Shown: positions 16,779 through 25,518 of the stretch, in pieces
Layout of the letters: every line of letters starts with the position of its first letter
Position numbering within the stretch: position 1 is the first letter of the stretch
DNA from: Longispora albida DSM 44784
GTDB lineage: Bacteria; Actinomycetota; Actinomycetes; Mycobacteriales; Micromonosporaceae
Length of the DNA stretch: 64,000 bases
Direction of reading: 5' to 3'
NCBI RefSeq assembly: GCF_000379825.1
Contig: NZ_KB903825.1
Location: 480,584 to 544,583 of the forward strand
The notes under the pieces: model-generated
Database searches by the model: none
Told to the model about the DNA's origin: nothing
What the model saw: the letters and a program-made list of their open reading frames with translations, nothing else
Made by a program: the position numbers and the translations under genes

Positions 16779-17939
16779 GTGTTCAGTCGGCTACGTTTCG
16801 TGTCTGCTCTGCTCGTGCTCCTGTCTGGCTGCACGGCCGCTGGGCCTGAATTCCGGCAGCCCGCCTCCCCTGCCGGTTCGGCTCCAGCTTCGGGTACCCC
16901 GGCGGGGCCGCGGACCGTGACGATCGTCGGCTCCGGCGACGTGCTGATCCACCCGCCCCTGTGGGAGCAGGCCGCAGCGGACGCCAAGGCCGCCGGCGGG
17001 ACCGGCTACGACTTCGGCCCGATCTACGCGAGCATCGCCGACTTCGTGGCTGCGGCCGACCTGGCCACCTGTGAGCTGGAGACGCCACTGGCGAAGGCGG
17101 AGGGCCCCTTCGCCGGGTACCCGGACTTCAATGCTCCACCGCAGGTGCTCACCACCCTCAAGAAGATCGGCTACGACTCCTGCACCAACGCCAACAACCA
17201 CAGCCTCGACCAGGGGTACGAGGGAGTGAAGCGCACCCTGGACCACCTGGACGCCGCGGGCCTGCGGCACACCGGTACCGCCCGCAGCGCCGAGGAGGCG
17301 AGCACTCCGCTCATCATCACCACCAGGCAGGGGGTGAGGATCGCCCAGCTCGCCTACACGTTCGGCTTCAACGGCCGCACCAAACCCGCCGGGCAGGACT
17401 GGCTGGCCAACCAGACCAGCATCCCGGCGATCCTGGCCGCCGCGGCCCGCGCGAGGAAAGCCGGTGCCGACATCGTGGTGCTGAGCATGCACTGGGGCGT
17501 CGAGTACGACCACAAGACCACGCCAGAACAGCAGACCCAGGCCAGGCAGCTGCTGGCCTCACCGGACATCGACGTGATTCTCGGCGACCACGCGCATGTG
17601 GTGCAGCCCTTCGAGAAGATCGGCGGGAAGTGGGTGGCCTACGGGATGGGCAACCAGATCGCCCGGCACTCGGAGCCGATCAACGACAACCGCGAGGGCG
17701 TGATGCCCCGCTTCACCTTCACCGAGACCGCACCCGGCCAGTGGACCCTGAGCAAGGCCGAGGCACTGCCGATCTGGATGGACATCACACCCAAGCTGCG
17801 GCTGGTGAACCTGCCAGCCGCCCTGGCCGACCCGGCGACCCCGGCAGCGAGCCGGGCCAGCTACCAGGCCGCGCACACGCGGATCTCCGGCTACCTGAAC
17901 TCCCGGGGCGCCGGGCAGCAGGGCCTGATCATCCTCTGA
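16779..17939 (+). CDS. CapA-family metallophosphatase-like lipoprotein
   Basis: The 386-residue product starts at GTG with a lipoprotein signal (LLVLLSGC, lipid-modified Cys at about residue 18), then a CapA/PgsA domain: VTIVGSGDVLIH, NANNHSLDQGYEG, VVLSMHWGVEY and ILGDHAHVVQP. These His/Asp/Asn motifs are those of the calcineurin-like fold of poly-gamma-glutamate capsule proteins. PgsA takes part in poly-gamma-glutamate synthesis or export in Bacillus, but the pgsB and pgsC partners are absent, so here it is an orphan envelope protein of unknown substrate. Confidence 0.87.
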   Translation: MFSRLRFVSALLVLLSGCTAAGPEFRQPASPAGSAPASGTPAGPRTVTIVGSGDVLIHPPLWEQAAADAKAAGGTGYDFGPIYASIADFVAAADLATCELETPLAKAEGPFAGYPDFNAPPQVLTTLKKIGYDSCTNANNHSLDQGYEGVKRTLDHLDAAGLRHTGTARSAEEASTPLIITTRQGVRIAQLAYTFGFNGRTKPAGQDWLANQTSIPAILAAAARARKAGADIVVLSMHWGVEYDHKTTPEQQTQARQLLASPDIDVILGDHAHVVQPFEKIGGKWVAYGMGNQIARHSEPINDNREGVMPRFTFTETAPGQWTLSKAEALPIWMDITPKLRLVNLPAALADPATPAASRASYQAAHTRISGYLNSRGAGQQGLIIL

Positions 17940-18041
17940 GCTGGCGCTCGTGCCGGGGCTGGTCCTGCGCGTCGGCGGGTGGCGCGCGCCGGGCGCGACT
18001 ACGGTTCGTAGCTGACTGGGCGCGATACCGCCGGGGGTCTC

Positions 18042-18137
18042 ATGAGTTTCGTGATCGTCGCGATCCTGTGCGCTGGCGTGCTGGCGGGACCTGTCGCCAA
18101 CCGGTTCGTCCGCACGCGCGACAAGGGATCCGGCTGA
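18042..18137 (+). CDS. Small hydrophobic peptide, 31 residues
   Basis: A short open frame starts at ATG 18042 after GGGGG at about 18032-18036. It encodes a peptide with one possible membrane helix (FVIVAILCAGVLAGPVA) followed by a basic tail (NRFVRTRDKGSG). The hydrophobic-then-basic pattern with a plausible ribosome site makes it a credible small membrane protein, but nothing identifies its role. It lies in the gene-poor stretch 17940-18472. Confidence 0.35.
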   Translation: MSFVIVAILCAGVLAGPVANRFVRTRDKGSG

Positions 18138-18198
18138 GGCCACGCCCAGACACCGGCTCTCTCACATCGTCTACGTTCGCGTCCTCCGCCCCGGCGAC

Positions 18199-18340
18199 CC
18201 CGCAGGCCAGCTGATCCCGGTGACGATCGCCTGCGCGGACATCCGCCGGAATGGCAGCGGTTCGACATCGCCGCCGGCCACTGGCCGATGCTGCCGGCCC
18301 GATCGTGGTTCCGGACCCCCAGATGGTGAAGTCCTGACCT
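18199..18340 (+). pseudogene. Frameshifted 3' remnant of an alpha/beta hydrolase gene
   Basis: Within the gene-poor stretch, one frame reads IPVTIACAD (from 18214). Shifting frame near 18243 gives PPEWQRFDIAAGHWPMLPA, which together resemble the C-terminal strand and catalytic-His region (GHWPML) of alpha/beta hydrolases. No upstream body of such a gene is present. One base lost near 18242-18245 would explain the break. This is by-eye recognition without an alignment. Confidence 0.4.
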
Positions 18341-18424
18341 GAACTGGGACATCGAGGGCTGGAGATCGCCGGGCGGGAAAGGGCAGGGGGTTTCGCTCCA
18401 GGAGGCTGGATGGCAGGATCCCCG

Positions 18425-18453
18425 GTTAGCACTCTCACCTCGAGAGTGCTAAC
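18425..18453. promoter_or_regulatory. CIRCE element (HrcA-type operator)
   Basis: TTAGCACTC (18426-18434), nine bases, then GAGTGCTAA (18444-18452) exactly match the CIRCE consensus for the heat-shock repressor HrcA. The inverted repeat extends to 12-base arms with a 5-base centre. CIRCE normally controls groESL and dnaK operons; here it stands 20 bases before the start of an MFS transporter gene. Confidence 0.85.
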
Positions 18454-18472
18454 TCGAACGGGGATCAAGTCC

Positions 18473-19705
18473 ATGATGGAGTCACTGCGGATCCGGGATT
18501 TCCGGCTCCTGCTCGGCGGGCACTTCCTCTCGGCGGTCGGCGACTGGCTGCTGATGATCGCGATCGTCTCCCACGTCTGGAGCCTCACCCACTCCCCGAT
18601 GGCCGTCGGCCTGACCCTGATCGCCGAGACGGTCCCTGCGCTGGTCCTGGGCCCGGTCGCCGGGGTCTTCGCCGACCGGTGGGACCACCGGCACGTCATG
18701 ATCGCCACCGACCTGCTGTGCGCTGGGACGATGGCCGCGCTGTTCCTGGTGACCAGCGCCGACTGGCTCCCGCTGCTGTACGCGGTCCTGATCGCAGAGA
18801 ACTCCCTCGCCCAGTTCTTCCGCCCGGCCCGCCAGGCCCTCCTCCCGGCCCTGGTCGGCCGGGGGCCGGAGCTGACCTCCGCGAACTCGGCGAGTGCCTT
18901 CGTCTCCGGCGTCATCCGGCTCGTCGCGGCCCCGGCCGGCGGGGTGCTGTACGTCCTCGTCGGCTTCGGGCCGCTCGTCGCCATGGACCTGTCCACCTAC
19001 CTCGCCTCGGCCGCGCTGCTGGCCCTGATCCGGTACCGGCAGCCGGCGGCGGTCCCTGCGCCCCGGGAGCGGGGCGCGCTGCGCCGGTTCGCCCGCGAGG
19101 CCGGGCAGGGCTGGGCGCACGTCGCCGGGACGCCGGGGTTCCGCGCGCTGTTCGCCGCCGCCGGGTTGTTCTTCCTGGGCAACGCGATGCTCACGGCGCT
19201 GCTGGTCCCGTTCACCAGCGAGGCCCTGCACGCCGACGCCCGGACCCTCGGGCTGCTCCTCGGCGCGCTCGGCGCCGGGTACGTCGCGGGGGCTCCGCTG
19301 AGCCGGTACGTCACCGAGCGGTTCGGGATCCGGCCGCTGCTGGCCGGAGCGTTCGGGTCGCTGGGCGTGGTGTTCTTGCTGGCTTTCCACGCCCGGAGCC
19401 TCGTACCGGCGCTGGTGTTCTTCGCGTTGATCGGGCCGCCGGGCGTATGCGCCCTGGTCTCGATGGACACGTTCATCCAGCGCCGGACGGCCGACGCCCT
19501 CCTCGGCCGGGTGTCGGCGGCCTACTTCACCATGCAGGCAGCCGCGACCCTGATCGGCGCGCTGGCAGGCGCCGGTCTCAGCGGGGCCGTGGGCATCGTG
19601 CCGACCCTGGACCTCGCCGCGATCCTGGTCCTGGCCTCCGCCGGCCTCGCCCTGCTGATCCGGGAATCGCGGCCGGCCCCCGCCGGAGCGGGCCTGACCT
19701 CGTGA
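18473..19705 (+). CDS. MFS transporter, likely drug or metabolite exporter
   Basis: This 410-residue protein has about twelve membrane helices and the pattern of the EntS-like/MFS_3 exporter group: RDFRLLLGGHFLSAVGDWLL at the N-terminus, a GVFADRWDHRHVM motif A in the first cytoplasmic loop, and SAYFTMQAAATLIGALAGA late in the second half. Two ATGs (18473, 18476) follow GGGGA; the more upstream in-frame ATG at 18410 would put the CIRCE operator inside the gene. The substrate is unknown. Expression is presumably repressed by HrcA unless protein folding is stressed. Confidence 0.87.
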   Translation: MMESLRIRDFRLLLGGHFLSAVGDWLLMIAIVSHVWSLTHSPMAVGLTLIAETVPALVLGPVAGVFADRWDHRHVMIATDLLCAGTMAALFLVTSADWLPLLYAVLIAENSLAQFFRPARQALLPALVGRGPELTSANSASAFVSGVIRLVAAPAGGVLYVLVGFGPLVAMDLSTYLASAALLALIRYRQPAAVPAPRERGALRRFAREAGQGWAHVAGTPGFRALFAAAGLFFLGNAMLTALLVPFTSEALHADARTLGLLLGALGAGYVAGAPLSRYVTERFGIRPLLAGAFGSLGVVFLLAFHARSLVPALVFFALIGPPGVCALVSMDTFIQRRTADALLGRVSAAYFTMQAAATLIGALAGAGLSGAVGIVPTLDLAAILVLASAGLALLIRESRPAPAGAGLTS

Positions 19706-19728
19706 GCGGGGCCGGGCGGAGCCTTCGT

Positions 19729-20841
19729 CTACAGCTCGATCGCGTTCTTGGCGCGCTCGACCGACTCCTCCGAGGCCGGGCCGGCCGGGTTCTCGGTGGC
19801 GAGGGCCTGGTTGAGCGCGACGAAGGGCCGCATCCGCTCCTCGTAGGCCGCGAGGGCCTCCTCGTGGGTGGCGCCCGCCCGGCCCAGTTCGGCCGCGAGG
19901 ACGTACGCACCGGCGAGCGCCAGGCTCGTGCCCTGCCCGGACAGCGGGGACGCGCAGTAGGCGGCGTCGCCGACCAGTGTCACCCGGCCCTGCGACCAGG
20001 TGTCCATCTTCACCTGCGCCATCGCGTCGAAGTAGAAGTCCGGCGCCCCGGCCATCAGCTCCAGCAGCTTGGGGGCCTCCCAGCCGAGGCCGCCGAGCCG
20101 GTCCCGCACCGCCTGCTTCTGCCACGCGGTGTCGCGGTAGTCGTACTCGATCGGCTCGGAACCGAAGCCGAGGGTGACGCGGAGTTCGCTGTTCTCGCGC
20201 ACCGGGTAGATGCCGCCACCGGTCTCCGTCGCGAAGTCCTGGAACCACACCTGCCAGTTGTCGAGCCCGAGGAAGTTCGGCGCAGGGAAGATCGCCAGGT
20301 ACTTGCCGAGGTGGCTGACGAACTGCGCCTCCGGCCCGAAGGCCAGCCGCCGCACGGCCGAGTGCATCCCGTCCGCGCCGATCACCAGGTCGAACGTCCG
20401 GAACCCGCCGTGTTCGAACTGGGCGACCACCCCGTGCTCCTCCTGGCGGAGCGCGGTGATCGAGTCGCCGAAGACGTACTCGGCGTGCGCGTCCGTGGCC
20501 TTCTCGAACAGCATGGCGCCGAGGTCCTCGCGAAGCAGCTCGATGTCCTCGCTGTCGAGCCTGCCGGCGCTGAGCGTGTGCTCCTCGGAGCGGAACAGCT
20601 CGTTGCCCTGACCGTCCAGCATGGTCATGCCCCGCATCCGGGTCCGGGCGGCGCGGGCCTGCTCACCGAGGCCCATCTGGTCGATCACGTCGAGGGCCGC
20701 GCCCCGGATGTCGACGGCCTGCCCGCCGCTGCGCAGCTGCGGCGCGCGCTCGACGACGGTCACCGAGAAGCCGTTCCGCCGCAGCCAGTAGGCCAGGGCC
20801 GAACCAGCGACGCCAGCACCAGAGATCAGGACGTTCCGCAT
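19729..20841 (-). CDS. FAD-dependent monooxygenase, aromatic hydroxylase class (TetX-like)
   Basis: This 370-residue flavoprotein has the dinucleotide-binding GAGVAG at residues 8-13, the DG motif in VIGADGMHSAVRR, and the FAD-ribose motif LVGDAAYCASPLSGQGTSLA, a set typical of group A flavin monooxygenases such as tetracycline hydroxylases and PHBH relatives. It may hydroxylate an aromatic or a polycyclic drug using NADPH and oxygen. The start at 20841 is the first ATG before the FAD fold. It diverges from a GntR-TetR fusion regulator with operator-like palindromes between them, so a xenobiotic probably induces it. Confidence 0.88.
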   Translation of the reverse strand: MRNVLISGAGVAGSALAYWLRRNGFSVTVVERAPQLRSGGQAVDIRGAALDVIDQMGLGEQARAARTRMRGMTMLDGQGNELFRSEEHTLSAGRLDSEDIELLREDLGAMLFEKATDAHAEYVFGDSITALRQEEHGVVAQFEHGGFRTFDLVIGADGMHSAVRRLAFGPEAQFVSHLGKYLAIFPAPNFLGLDNWQVWFQDFATETGGGIYPVRENSELRVTLGFGSEPIEYDYRDTAWQKQAVRDRLGGLGWEAPKLLELMAGAPDFYFDAMAQVKMDTWSQGRVTLVGDAAYCASPLSGQGTSLALAGAYVLAAELGRAGATHEEALAAYEERMRPFVALNQALATENPAGPASEESVERAKNAIEL

Positions 20842-20890
20842 GACACAACCCTCCACAGTGGAAAAATCTTGGTTGTACGCGGCTCGCGGT

Positions 20891-20901
20891 ATACGCCGTA
20901 T
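20891..20901. promoter_or_regulatory. Second operator-like palindrome before the monooxygenase
   Basis: ATACGCCGTAT is a perfect 5+1+5 palindrome, 50 bases before the monooxygenase start. It may be a further site for the adjacent regulator or another repressor. It is short, so chance is possible. Confidence 0.35.
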
Positions 20902-20969
20902 GCGTTGCGCTCCCCTGCCGCTTACGGTGTCAACCGTGTCAGGAGAAGCGCGAGCGTGCCCAGACTGAC

Positions 20970-20997
20970 CTAGTACAGTGTGGCCGGACTGTACTAG
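20970..20997. promoter_or_regulatory. Operator: 10-base perfect inverted repeat between monooxygenase and regulator
   Basis: CTAGTACAGT (20970-20979), eight bases, then ACTGTACTAG (20988-20997) form a perfect inverted repeat. It ends 19 bases before the regulator start, so it could overlap the regulator's own transcription start. It is probably the binding site for the fusion regulator and may give autoregulation. Confidence 0.7.
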
Positions 20998-21016
20998 CAC
21001 AGGAGAGAGGGAGGAC

Positions 21017-21961
21017 ATGCCGTCGCAGCCGCAGTACCTGGTCATCGCCGCCGAGCTGCGCCGCCGGATCACCGAGGCCGGGCTCGTGCCGGGTGCCAGG
21101 GTGCCCTCGGTCCGCAAGGTGGCCGCCGAGTGGGGCGTCGCGACGGCCACGGCGGCCAGGGCCCTCGCCGCACTGGCCCAGGAAGGGCTGATCCGCGCCG
21201 AGCCGCGCTCCGGGATGGTCGTCGCGGCACCAGCACCGAGCCCCAACCGGGCACCGTCCGCTGTGGCCGCCCGGACCTCGCCGTCCGCCCAGTACGAGCT
21301 CACGCGCGAGCGGGTCGTGCGGGCCGCCATCGAGCTGGCCGACGAGGAGGGCCTGCCGGTGCTCACGATGCGCGGCGTCGCTGCCCGGCTGGGCGTGGCG
21401 GCCATGACGCCGTACCGGTACGTGGCGGGCAAGGACGAGCTGGTCATGCTGATGGCCGACGCGGCGTTCGGCGAGCGCGGCTACCCGGCCCGGGCACCGG
21501 CCGGCTGGCGGGCCAGGGCCGAGCTGGGCGCGCGCACGCTCTGGTCGCTGTACCGGCGCCACCCGTGGCTGGCCCACCTCAGCCCGATCACCCGCCCGCT
21601 CCCGCTGCCCAGCCTCGCCGCGCACGCCGAATGGATCATCAGCGCGCTGGAGGAGGCCGGCCTCGGGCCCGCCGAGCTGTGCGACGTCCACGTGCTGCTG
21701 TTCAGCTACGTCCAGGGCATCGCGATCCACCTCGAACGCGAGGAGCAGGCCCTCGGCACCTCGGGGCTCTCCGAGGACGAGTGGATGGACAGCCAGCTCC
21801 CCGCGCTCGGCGCGATCACCGGCGGCGGCAGGTACCCGGCGTTCGGCCGGATGCTCGGCGCGCTGGCCGCCCAGGACTACGACCTGGCCCTGGACGACCT
21901 GTTCGAGCTCGGGCTGCGCTCACTGCTCGACGGGCTGTCGATCCGGTTCAGCCAGGGCTAG
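21017..21961 (+). CDS. GntR-TetR fusion transcriptional regulator
   Basis: The 314-residue protein joins two DNA-binding modules. Residues about 5-72 are a GntR winged helix ([20 protein letters not shown]). Residues about 95-142 are a TetR helix-turn-helix ([20 protein letters not shown]). A TetR C-terminal ligand-binding domain runs from about 150 to 305. Ligand binding would release it from the palindrome upstream and induce the divergent monooxygenase. GAGG lies just before ATG 21017. Its stop (21959-21961) overlaps the stop of the convergent aldo/keto reductase gene. Confidence 0.88.
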   Translation: MPSQPQYLVIAAELRRRITEAGLVPGARVPSVRKVAAEWGVATATAARALAALAQEGLIRAEPRSGMVVAAPAPSPNRAPSAVAARTSPSAQYELTRERVVRAAIELADEEGLPVLTMRGVAARLGVAAMTPYRYVAGKDELVMLMADAAFGERGYPARAPAGWRARAELGARTLWSLYRRHPWLAHLSPITRPLPLPSLAAHAEWIISALEEAGLGPAELCDVHVLLFSYVQGIAIHLEREEQALGTSGLSEDEWMDSQLPALGAITGGGRYPAFGRMLGALAAQDYDLALDDLFELGLRSLLDGLSIRFSQG

Positions 21962-23025
21962 CGCCGGCGCAGGGCAGCCTCCGCGATCGACGGTGGCTCG
22001 TAGCCGGCGTCGGCCTTGTTCAGCGTGACGCCCGGCGGGACGATCTCGTCGATCCGGTCGAGGACGTCGCCGGACAGTTCCACGGTGTCCAGCTGGCCCT
22101 CCAGCTGCTCCAGCGTCCGGGGGCCGATGATGGCCGAGGTGACGGCCGGGTGGGCCAGGACGAAGCCGAGTGCCAGCTGGATCAGGCTCAGCCCGGCGTC
22201 CTTCGCCAGTTCCTCCAGGGCCGCGACCGCCACAGCCTTCGGCGCGTTGGCCGGCAGCGAGGCGTCGTACCTGGCCGGGAAGCGCGAGGTCGCCGCCCGG
22301 TGCGACTGGCCGAAGTTCCCCGACAGCCAGCCGCCGGCCAGCGGGCTCCACGGCAGCACCGCCAGGTCGTAGCGCTGGGCGACCGGCAGCACCTCGCGTT
22401 CGATGCCCCGGGCGAGGATCGAGTACGGCGGCTGCTCGGAGGCCGGGCGTTCCCTGCCGCGCTTCTCCGCTGCCCACTGGGCCTCGACCAGCTCGGCTCC
22501 GGAGAACGTCGACGTGCCGAAGTACCGGATCTTGCCCTGCCGGACCAGGTCGGTCAGCGCGCCGAGCGTCTCGTCGATGTCGGTGTGCGGGTCGGGCCGG
22601 TGGATCTGGTACAGGTCCACATGGTCCGTCCCCAGCCGGCGGAGGCTGTCCTCGATCGCCCGGGTGATCCACCGGCGCGAGTTGCCCCGGTGGTTCGGGT
22701 TGTCGCTCATGTGGCCGTGGACCTTGGTCGCGAGGAACACGTCGGCCCGCTTCCCTCCGGTGAGGGCCTTGGCGACGACCTGCTCGGACTCCCCGCGTGA
22801 GTACACGTCGGCGGTGTCGATCACGGTGATGCCGGCGTCGAGCGCCCGGTGGATGACCCGGACGCCCTCCGCCTCGTTCGCGAGATTGAAGTTCATGACG
22901 CCGAGGGTCAGCGGGCTGACCTGGACGCCGGTACGGCCGAAGGGTCGCACGTCACGCTCTCCGATCTGCTGGACTGCCGGGTTGCTGCCTGCCCAGCGAC
23001 CATATCCGGTCCGCGGGCCGCTCAT
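21958..23025 (-). CDS. Aldo/keto reductase
   Basis: This 355-residue NADPH-dependent reductase has the full catalytic tetrad: Asp70 and Tyr75 in DTADVY, Lys101 in LATKVHG and His141 in YQIHRPD. A C-terminal nucleotide-binding segment includes SAIIGPRT. The ATG at 23025 overlaps the stop of the upstream ABC ATPase gene by ATGA, making it the last gene of the sulfonate-type operon. About 25 extra N-terminal residues precede the usual family start ([16 protein letters not shown]). It might reduce the aldehyde released when the TauD-like enzyme cleaves a sulfonate, which is inference from position. Confidence 0.88.
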   Translation of the reverse strand: MSGPRTGYGRWAGSNPAVQQIGERDVRPFGRTGVQVSPLTLGVMNFNLANEAEGVRVIHRALDAGITVIDTADVYSRGESEQVVAKALTGGKRADVFLATKVHGHMSDNPNHRGNSRRWITRAIEDSLRRLGTDHVDLYQIHRPDPHTDIDETLGALTDLVRQGKIRYFGTSTFSGAELVEAQWAAEKRGRERPASEQPPYSILARGIEREVLPVAQRYDLAVLPWSPLAGGWLSGNFGQSHRAATSRFPARYDASLPANAPKAVAVAALEELAKDAGLSLIQLALGFVLAHPAVTSAIIGPRTLEQLEGQLDTVELSGDVLDRIDEIVPPGVTLNKADAGYEPPSIAEAALRRR

Positions 23026-23738
23026 CGGGCCACGCTCACGCCTGCGGGTTCCTCGCTCACGCCGAGTTCCGTGAGCAGCCGGGCCCGGAGGGCCGCGAAG
23101 CCCGGTGTGCCGCGGTCCCGGCCGGCGGGCAGGTCCACCGGCAGGTCGAGGGCGAGGCGGCCGTTCGCTGACAGCACCAGTACCCGGCTGGCGAGCAGGA
23201 TCGCCTCGTCCACGTCGTGCGTGACGAGGAAGACCGCTGGTTCGTGTTTGCCGCACAGTTCCTGGAGCAGCGCGTGCATCCTGATCCGGGTGAGGGCGTC
23301 GAGCGCGCCGAAGGGCTCGTCGAGCAGCAGCAGATCCGGTTCGCGGACCAGAGCCCTGGCCAGCGCGACCCGCTGGGCCTCCCCTCCGGACAGTGTCACC
23401 GGCCAGGCTCGCTCGTGCTGGGCCAGGCCGACCTCGCCGAGGGCGGCCCTGCCCTGTGCCGTGGCGTTGCGCAGGCCGAGGGTCACGTTGTCCAGTACCC
23501 GTTTCCACGGCAGCAGCCGGTGCTCCTGGAACACGACCGAGCGCTTGCCGGGGACCCGCAGCCGCCCCGTGTACCCGGAGTCGAGCCCGGCCATCGCCCG
23601 CAGCAGGGTGCTCTTGCCCGAGCCGCTGCGGCCGAGGAGCGCGACGAACTCGCCCGGCCCGATCGTGAGGTCGATGCCGGCCAGGACCTCGCGGCCGTCG
23701 AAGGAGCGCCGGACGTTCTCGGCGACGACGGCGCCCAT
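23022..23738 (-). CDS. ssuB: ABC transporter ATPase, sulfonate/taurine/nitrate type
   Basis: The 238-residue ATPase has Walker [12 protein letters not shown], a Q loop in [17 protein letters not shown], signature [15 protein letters not shown], Walker [17 protein letters not shown] and the H-loop THDVDEA, the form seen in SsuB/TauB/NrtD importers. The start at 23738 overlaps the permease stop as TGATG; the open frame extends a little upstream but into permease codons. It energises uptake of an organosulfur compound by the neighbouring permease and binding protein. Confidence 0.9.
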   Translation of the reverse strand: MGAVVAENVRRSFDGREVLAGIDLTIGPGEFVALLGRSGSGKSTLLRAMAGLDSGYTGRLRVPGKRSVVFQEHRLLPWKRVLDNVTLGLRNATAQGRAALGEVGLAQHERAWPVTLSGGEAQRVALARALVREPDLLLLDEPFGALDALTRIRMHALLQELCGKHEPAVFLVTHDVDEAILLASRVLVLSANGRLALDLPVDLPAGRDRGTPGFAALRARLLTELGVSEEPAGVSVAR

Positions 23739-24568
23739 CACGCGCCGCCGAATCCGTGCCGCCACGTCAGCAGGCGGCGTTCGAGGAAGCGGACCAGCAC
23801 GTCGGCCCCGAGGCCGAGGACGCCGTAGATCAGCAGGCCGAGGACGATGATGTCCGTGCGGTACCAGCTCTGGGCCTGGTTCATCAGGTAGCCGATCCCG
23901 CTGGTCGCGTTCAGCTGCTCCGCGATGATCATGATGAGCCAGCTGCTGGTCAGGGCGAAGCGCAGCCCGACGAGGAAGCCGGGCACCGCGCCCGGCAGGA
24001 TCACGTGCCTGATCAGCCCGGCCCGGCCGAGCCCGAAGGTCTGGCCGGACTCGACGTGCTTGGCGTCCACGCCGCGGATCGCGGCGTAGGTGTTGATGTA
24101 GACCGGGAACATCGTGCCGTAGGCGACCAGCGCGACCTTCGGCAGCTCACCGACCCCGAACCAGATGATCACCAGCGGGAGCAGGCCCAGGGTCGGCAGG
24201 GCCCGCAGGATCTGGAGGCTGGAGTCCAGCAGGTCCTCGCCGGAGCGGAACAGCCCGGCCAGGACGGCGAACAGCACGCCGGCCGCGATGCCCAGCGCCA
24301 GGCCCTGCGCGACGCGGGTCAGCGAGGCCAGCAGGTGCACGCCCAGCTCGCCGGTCTCCGCCAGCTCCCAGCCGGCCGCGAGCACCGCGCTCGGCGGGGC
24401 GAGGATCCGGCCGTCGCCGAGGAGCTGCCACAGCAGCAGGAGAAGGAGGGGGCCGCCCGCCCGGCGAACCGGGCGGGGCAGCTTGACGAGCAGCGTGCGT
24501 GGCCTGTGGATCGCCGAGGCGTCCACAAGGGGCGGCGCGGCGGCTCCGGTGGCCTGGGTGAGGGCCAT
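23738..24568 (-). CDS. ssuC: ABC transporter permease, sulfonate/taurine type
   Basis: This 276-residue membrane protein has about six helices and the BPD_transp_1 EAA-like loop ([24 protein letters not shown]) that docks on the ATPase. Other SsuC/TauC features are [18 protein letters not shown] and the ending [12 protein letters not shown] 24568 overlaps the stop of the TauD-like gene, so the chain is coupled from dioxygenase to reductase. The N-terminal 45 residues are polar and variable. Confidence 0.9.
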   Translation of the reverse strand: MALTQATGAAAPPLVDASAIHRPRTLLVKLPRPVRRAGGPLLLLLLWQLLGDGRILAPPSAVLAAGWELAETGELGVHLLASLTRVAQGLALGIAAGVLFAVLAGLFRSGEDLLDSSLQILRALPTLGLLPLVIIWFGVGELPKVALVAYGTMFPVYINTYAAIRGVDAKHVESGQTFGLGRAGLIRHVILPGAVPGFLVGLRFALTSSWLIMIIAEQLNATSGIGYLMNQAQSWYRTDIIVLGLLIYGVLGLGADVLVRFLERRLLTWRHGFGGA

Positions 24569-25512
24569 CAGTCCACCAGTACTGTGTGCTTGGCCGTGAA
24601 CTCCTTGCCCGCGACCAGCTCCGACTCCTGGCCGTCCGGGCCGACCGGCCGTTCGCCGGTCAGGGTGACCCGGTGCAGGGTCCGCTGGACCTCCAGGTGC
24701 TCGATGTCGCTGGGGGCCAGGTGCGCGGTCGCCCGGTTGTCCCAGAAGGCCACGGTGCCCTTCGCCCAGCGCAGCCTGACCGTGTACTCGGGCCGGGTCA
24801 GCTCCGCGTACAGCAGGTCGAGGACCGCCTTGGACTCGCGAGCCGACACGCCCACGATGTGGCTGGTGAAGCCCGGGTTGACGAACAGGCCCTTCTCTCC
24901 GGTCACCGGGTGCACGCGCACGACGGGGTGGATGGCGACGAGCAGGTTGTCCTCCACGACCTTCGAGTACTTCGAGCCCGCGGTGATCTGGTATCCCCCG
25001 CCGTACCGGTGCTCGGCCCGCAGCGTGTCCACGAACGCCTTCACCGGCTCCGACAGCCCCTCGTACGCCGCCACCAGGTTCGTCCACTGCGTGTCGCCGC
25101 CGATGTCCGGCACGACCTCGGCGCGGAGGATGGAGCCGGCCGGCGGGTTCACGGCCGCCGTCACGTCGGTGTGCCAGCCGGTGTAGTAGCTGTACCGGCG
25201 CCGGCGGCTCGCGACGCCGAACTCTGCGCCGTACTTCTTCTCGTACCGCTTCGGGTCCACGGTGTAGATCTCCGGGAAGTCCTCCGGCGGGGTGTCGTCG
25301 TGCGGGTGGGCGTAGGTCAGCTCGCCGAACTGCCGGCCGAACGCGATCTGGCTGGCGTGGTCGAGCTGCTGCCCCCGGAAGAAGATCACCTTGTACGTGT
25401 GCAGCGCGTCCCTGATGTCCTGCACGGTGTCCGTGCTGAGCGGCTGCGAGATGTCCACGTTGGAGATGTCGGCGCCGATGTGGCCGGCGACGGGCCTGAC
25501 GATGATGCTCAT
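24568..25512 (-). CDS. TauD/TfdA-family Fe(II)/2-oxoglutarate dioxygenase
   Basis: The 314-residue enzyme shows the facial triad of the family: His114 and Asp116 in GWHTDVTAAV and distal His264 in WDNRATAHLAP, plus the 2-oxoglutarate-binding Arg in a downstream RTLHRVTL segment. Such enzymes hydroxylate taurine or alkylsulfonates next to sulfur, releasing sulfite and an aldehyde. Its place between a binding protein and a permease of the same operon supports an organosulfonate substrate, though TfdA- and alkylsulfatase-type members look alike. Confidence 0.9.
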   Translation of the reverse strand: MSIIVRPVAGHIGADISNVDISQPLSTDTVQDIRDALHTYKVIFFRGQQLDHASQIAFGRQFGELTYAHPHDDTPPEDFPEIYTVDPKRYEKKYGAEFGVASRRRRYSYYTGWHTDVTAAVNPPAGSILRAEVVPDIGGDTQWTNLVAAYEGLSEPVKAFVDTLRAEHRYGGGYQITAGSKYSKVVEDNLLVAIHPVVRVHPVTGEKGLFVNPGFTSHIVGVSARESKAVLDLLYAELTRPEYTVRLRWAKGTVAFWDNRATAHLAPSDIEHLEVQRTLHRVTLTGERPVGPDGQESELVAGKEFTAKHTVLVD

Positions 25513-25518
25513 GCTGGG

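Noticed and set aside
18410..18472. Upstream ATG 18410 for the MFS gene
   Set aside because: It would encode the CIRCE inverted repeat as protein and add residues unlike transporter N-termini.
19729..21447. Monooxygenase frame extended upstream to 21447
   Set aside because: The extension runs antisense through the GntR-TetR gene and operator; the FAD fold begins at the ATG at 20841.
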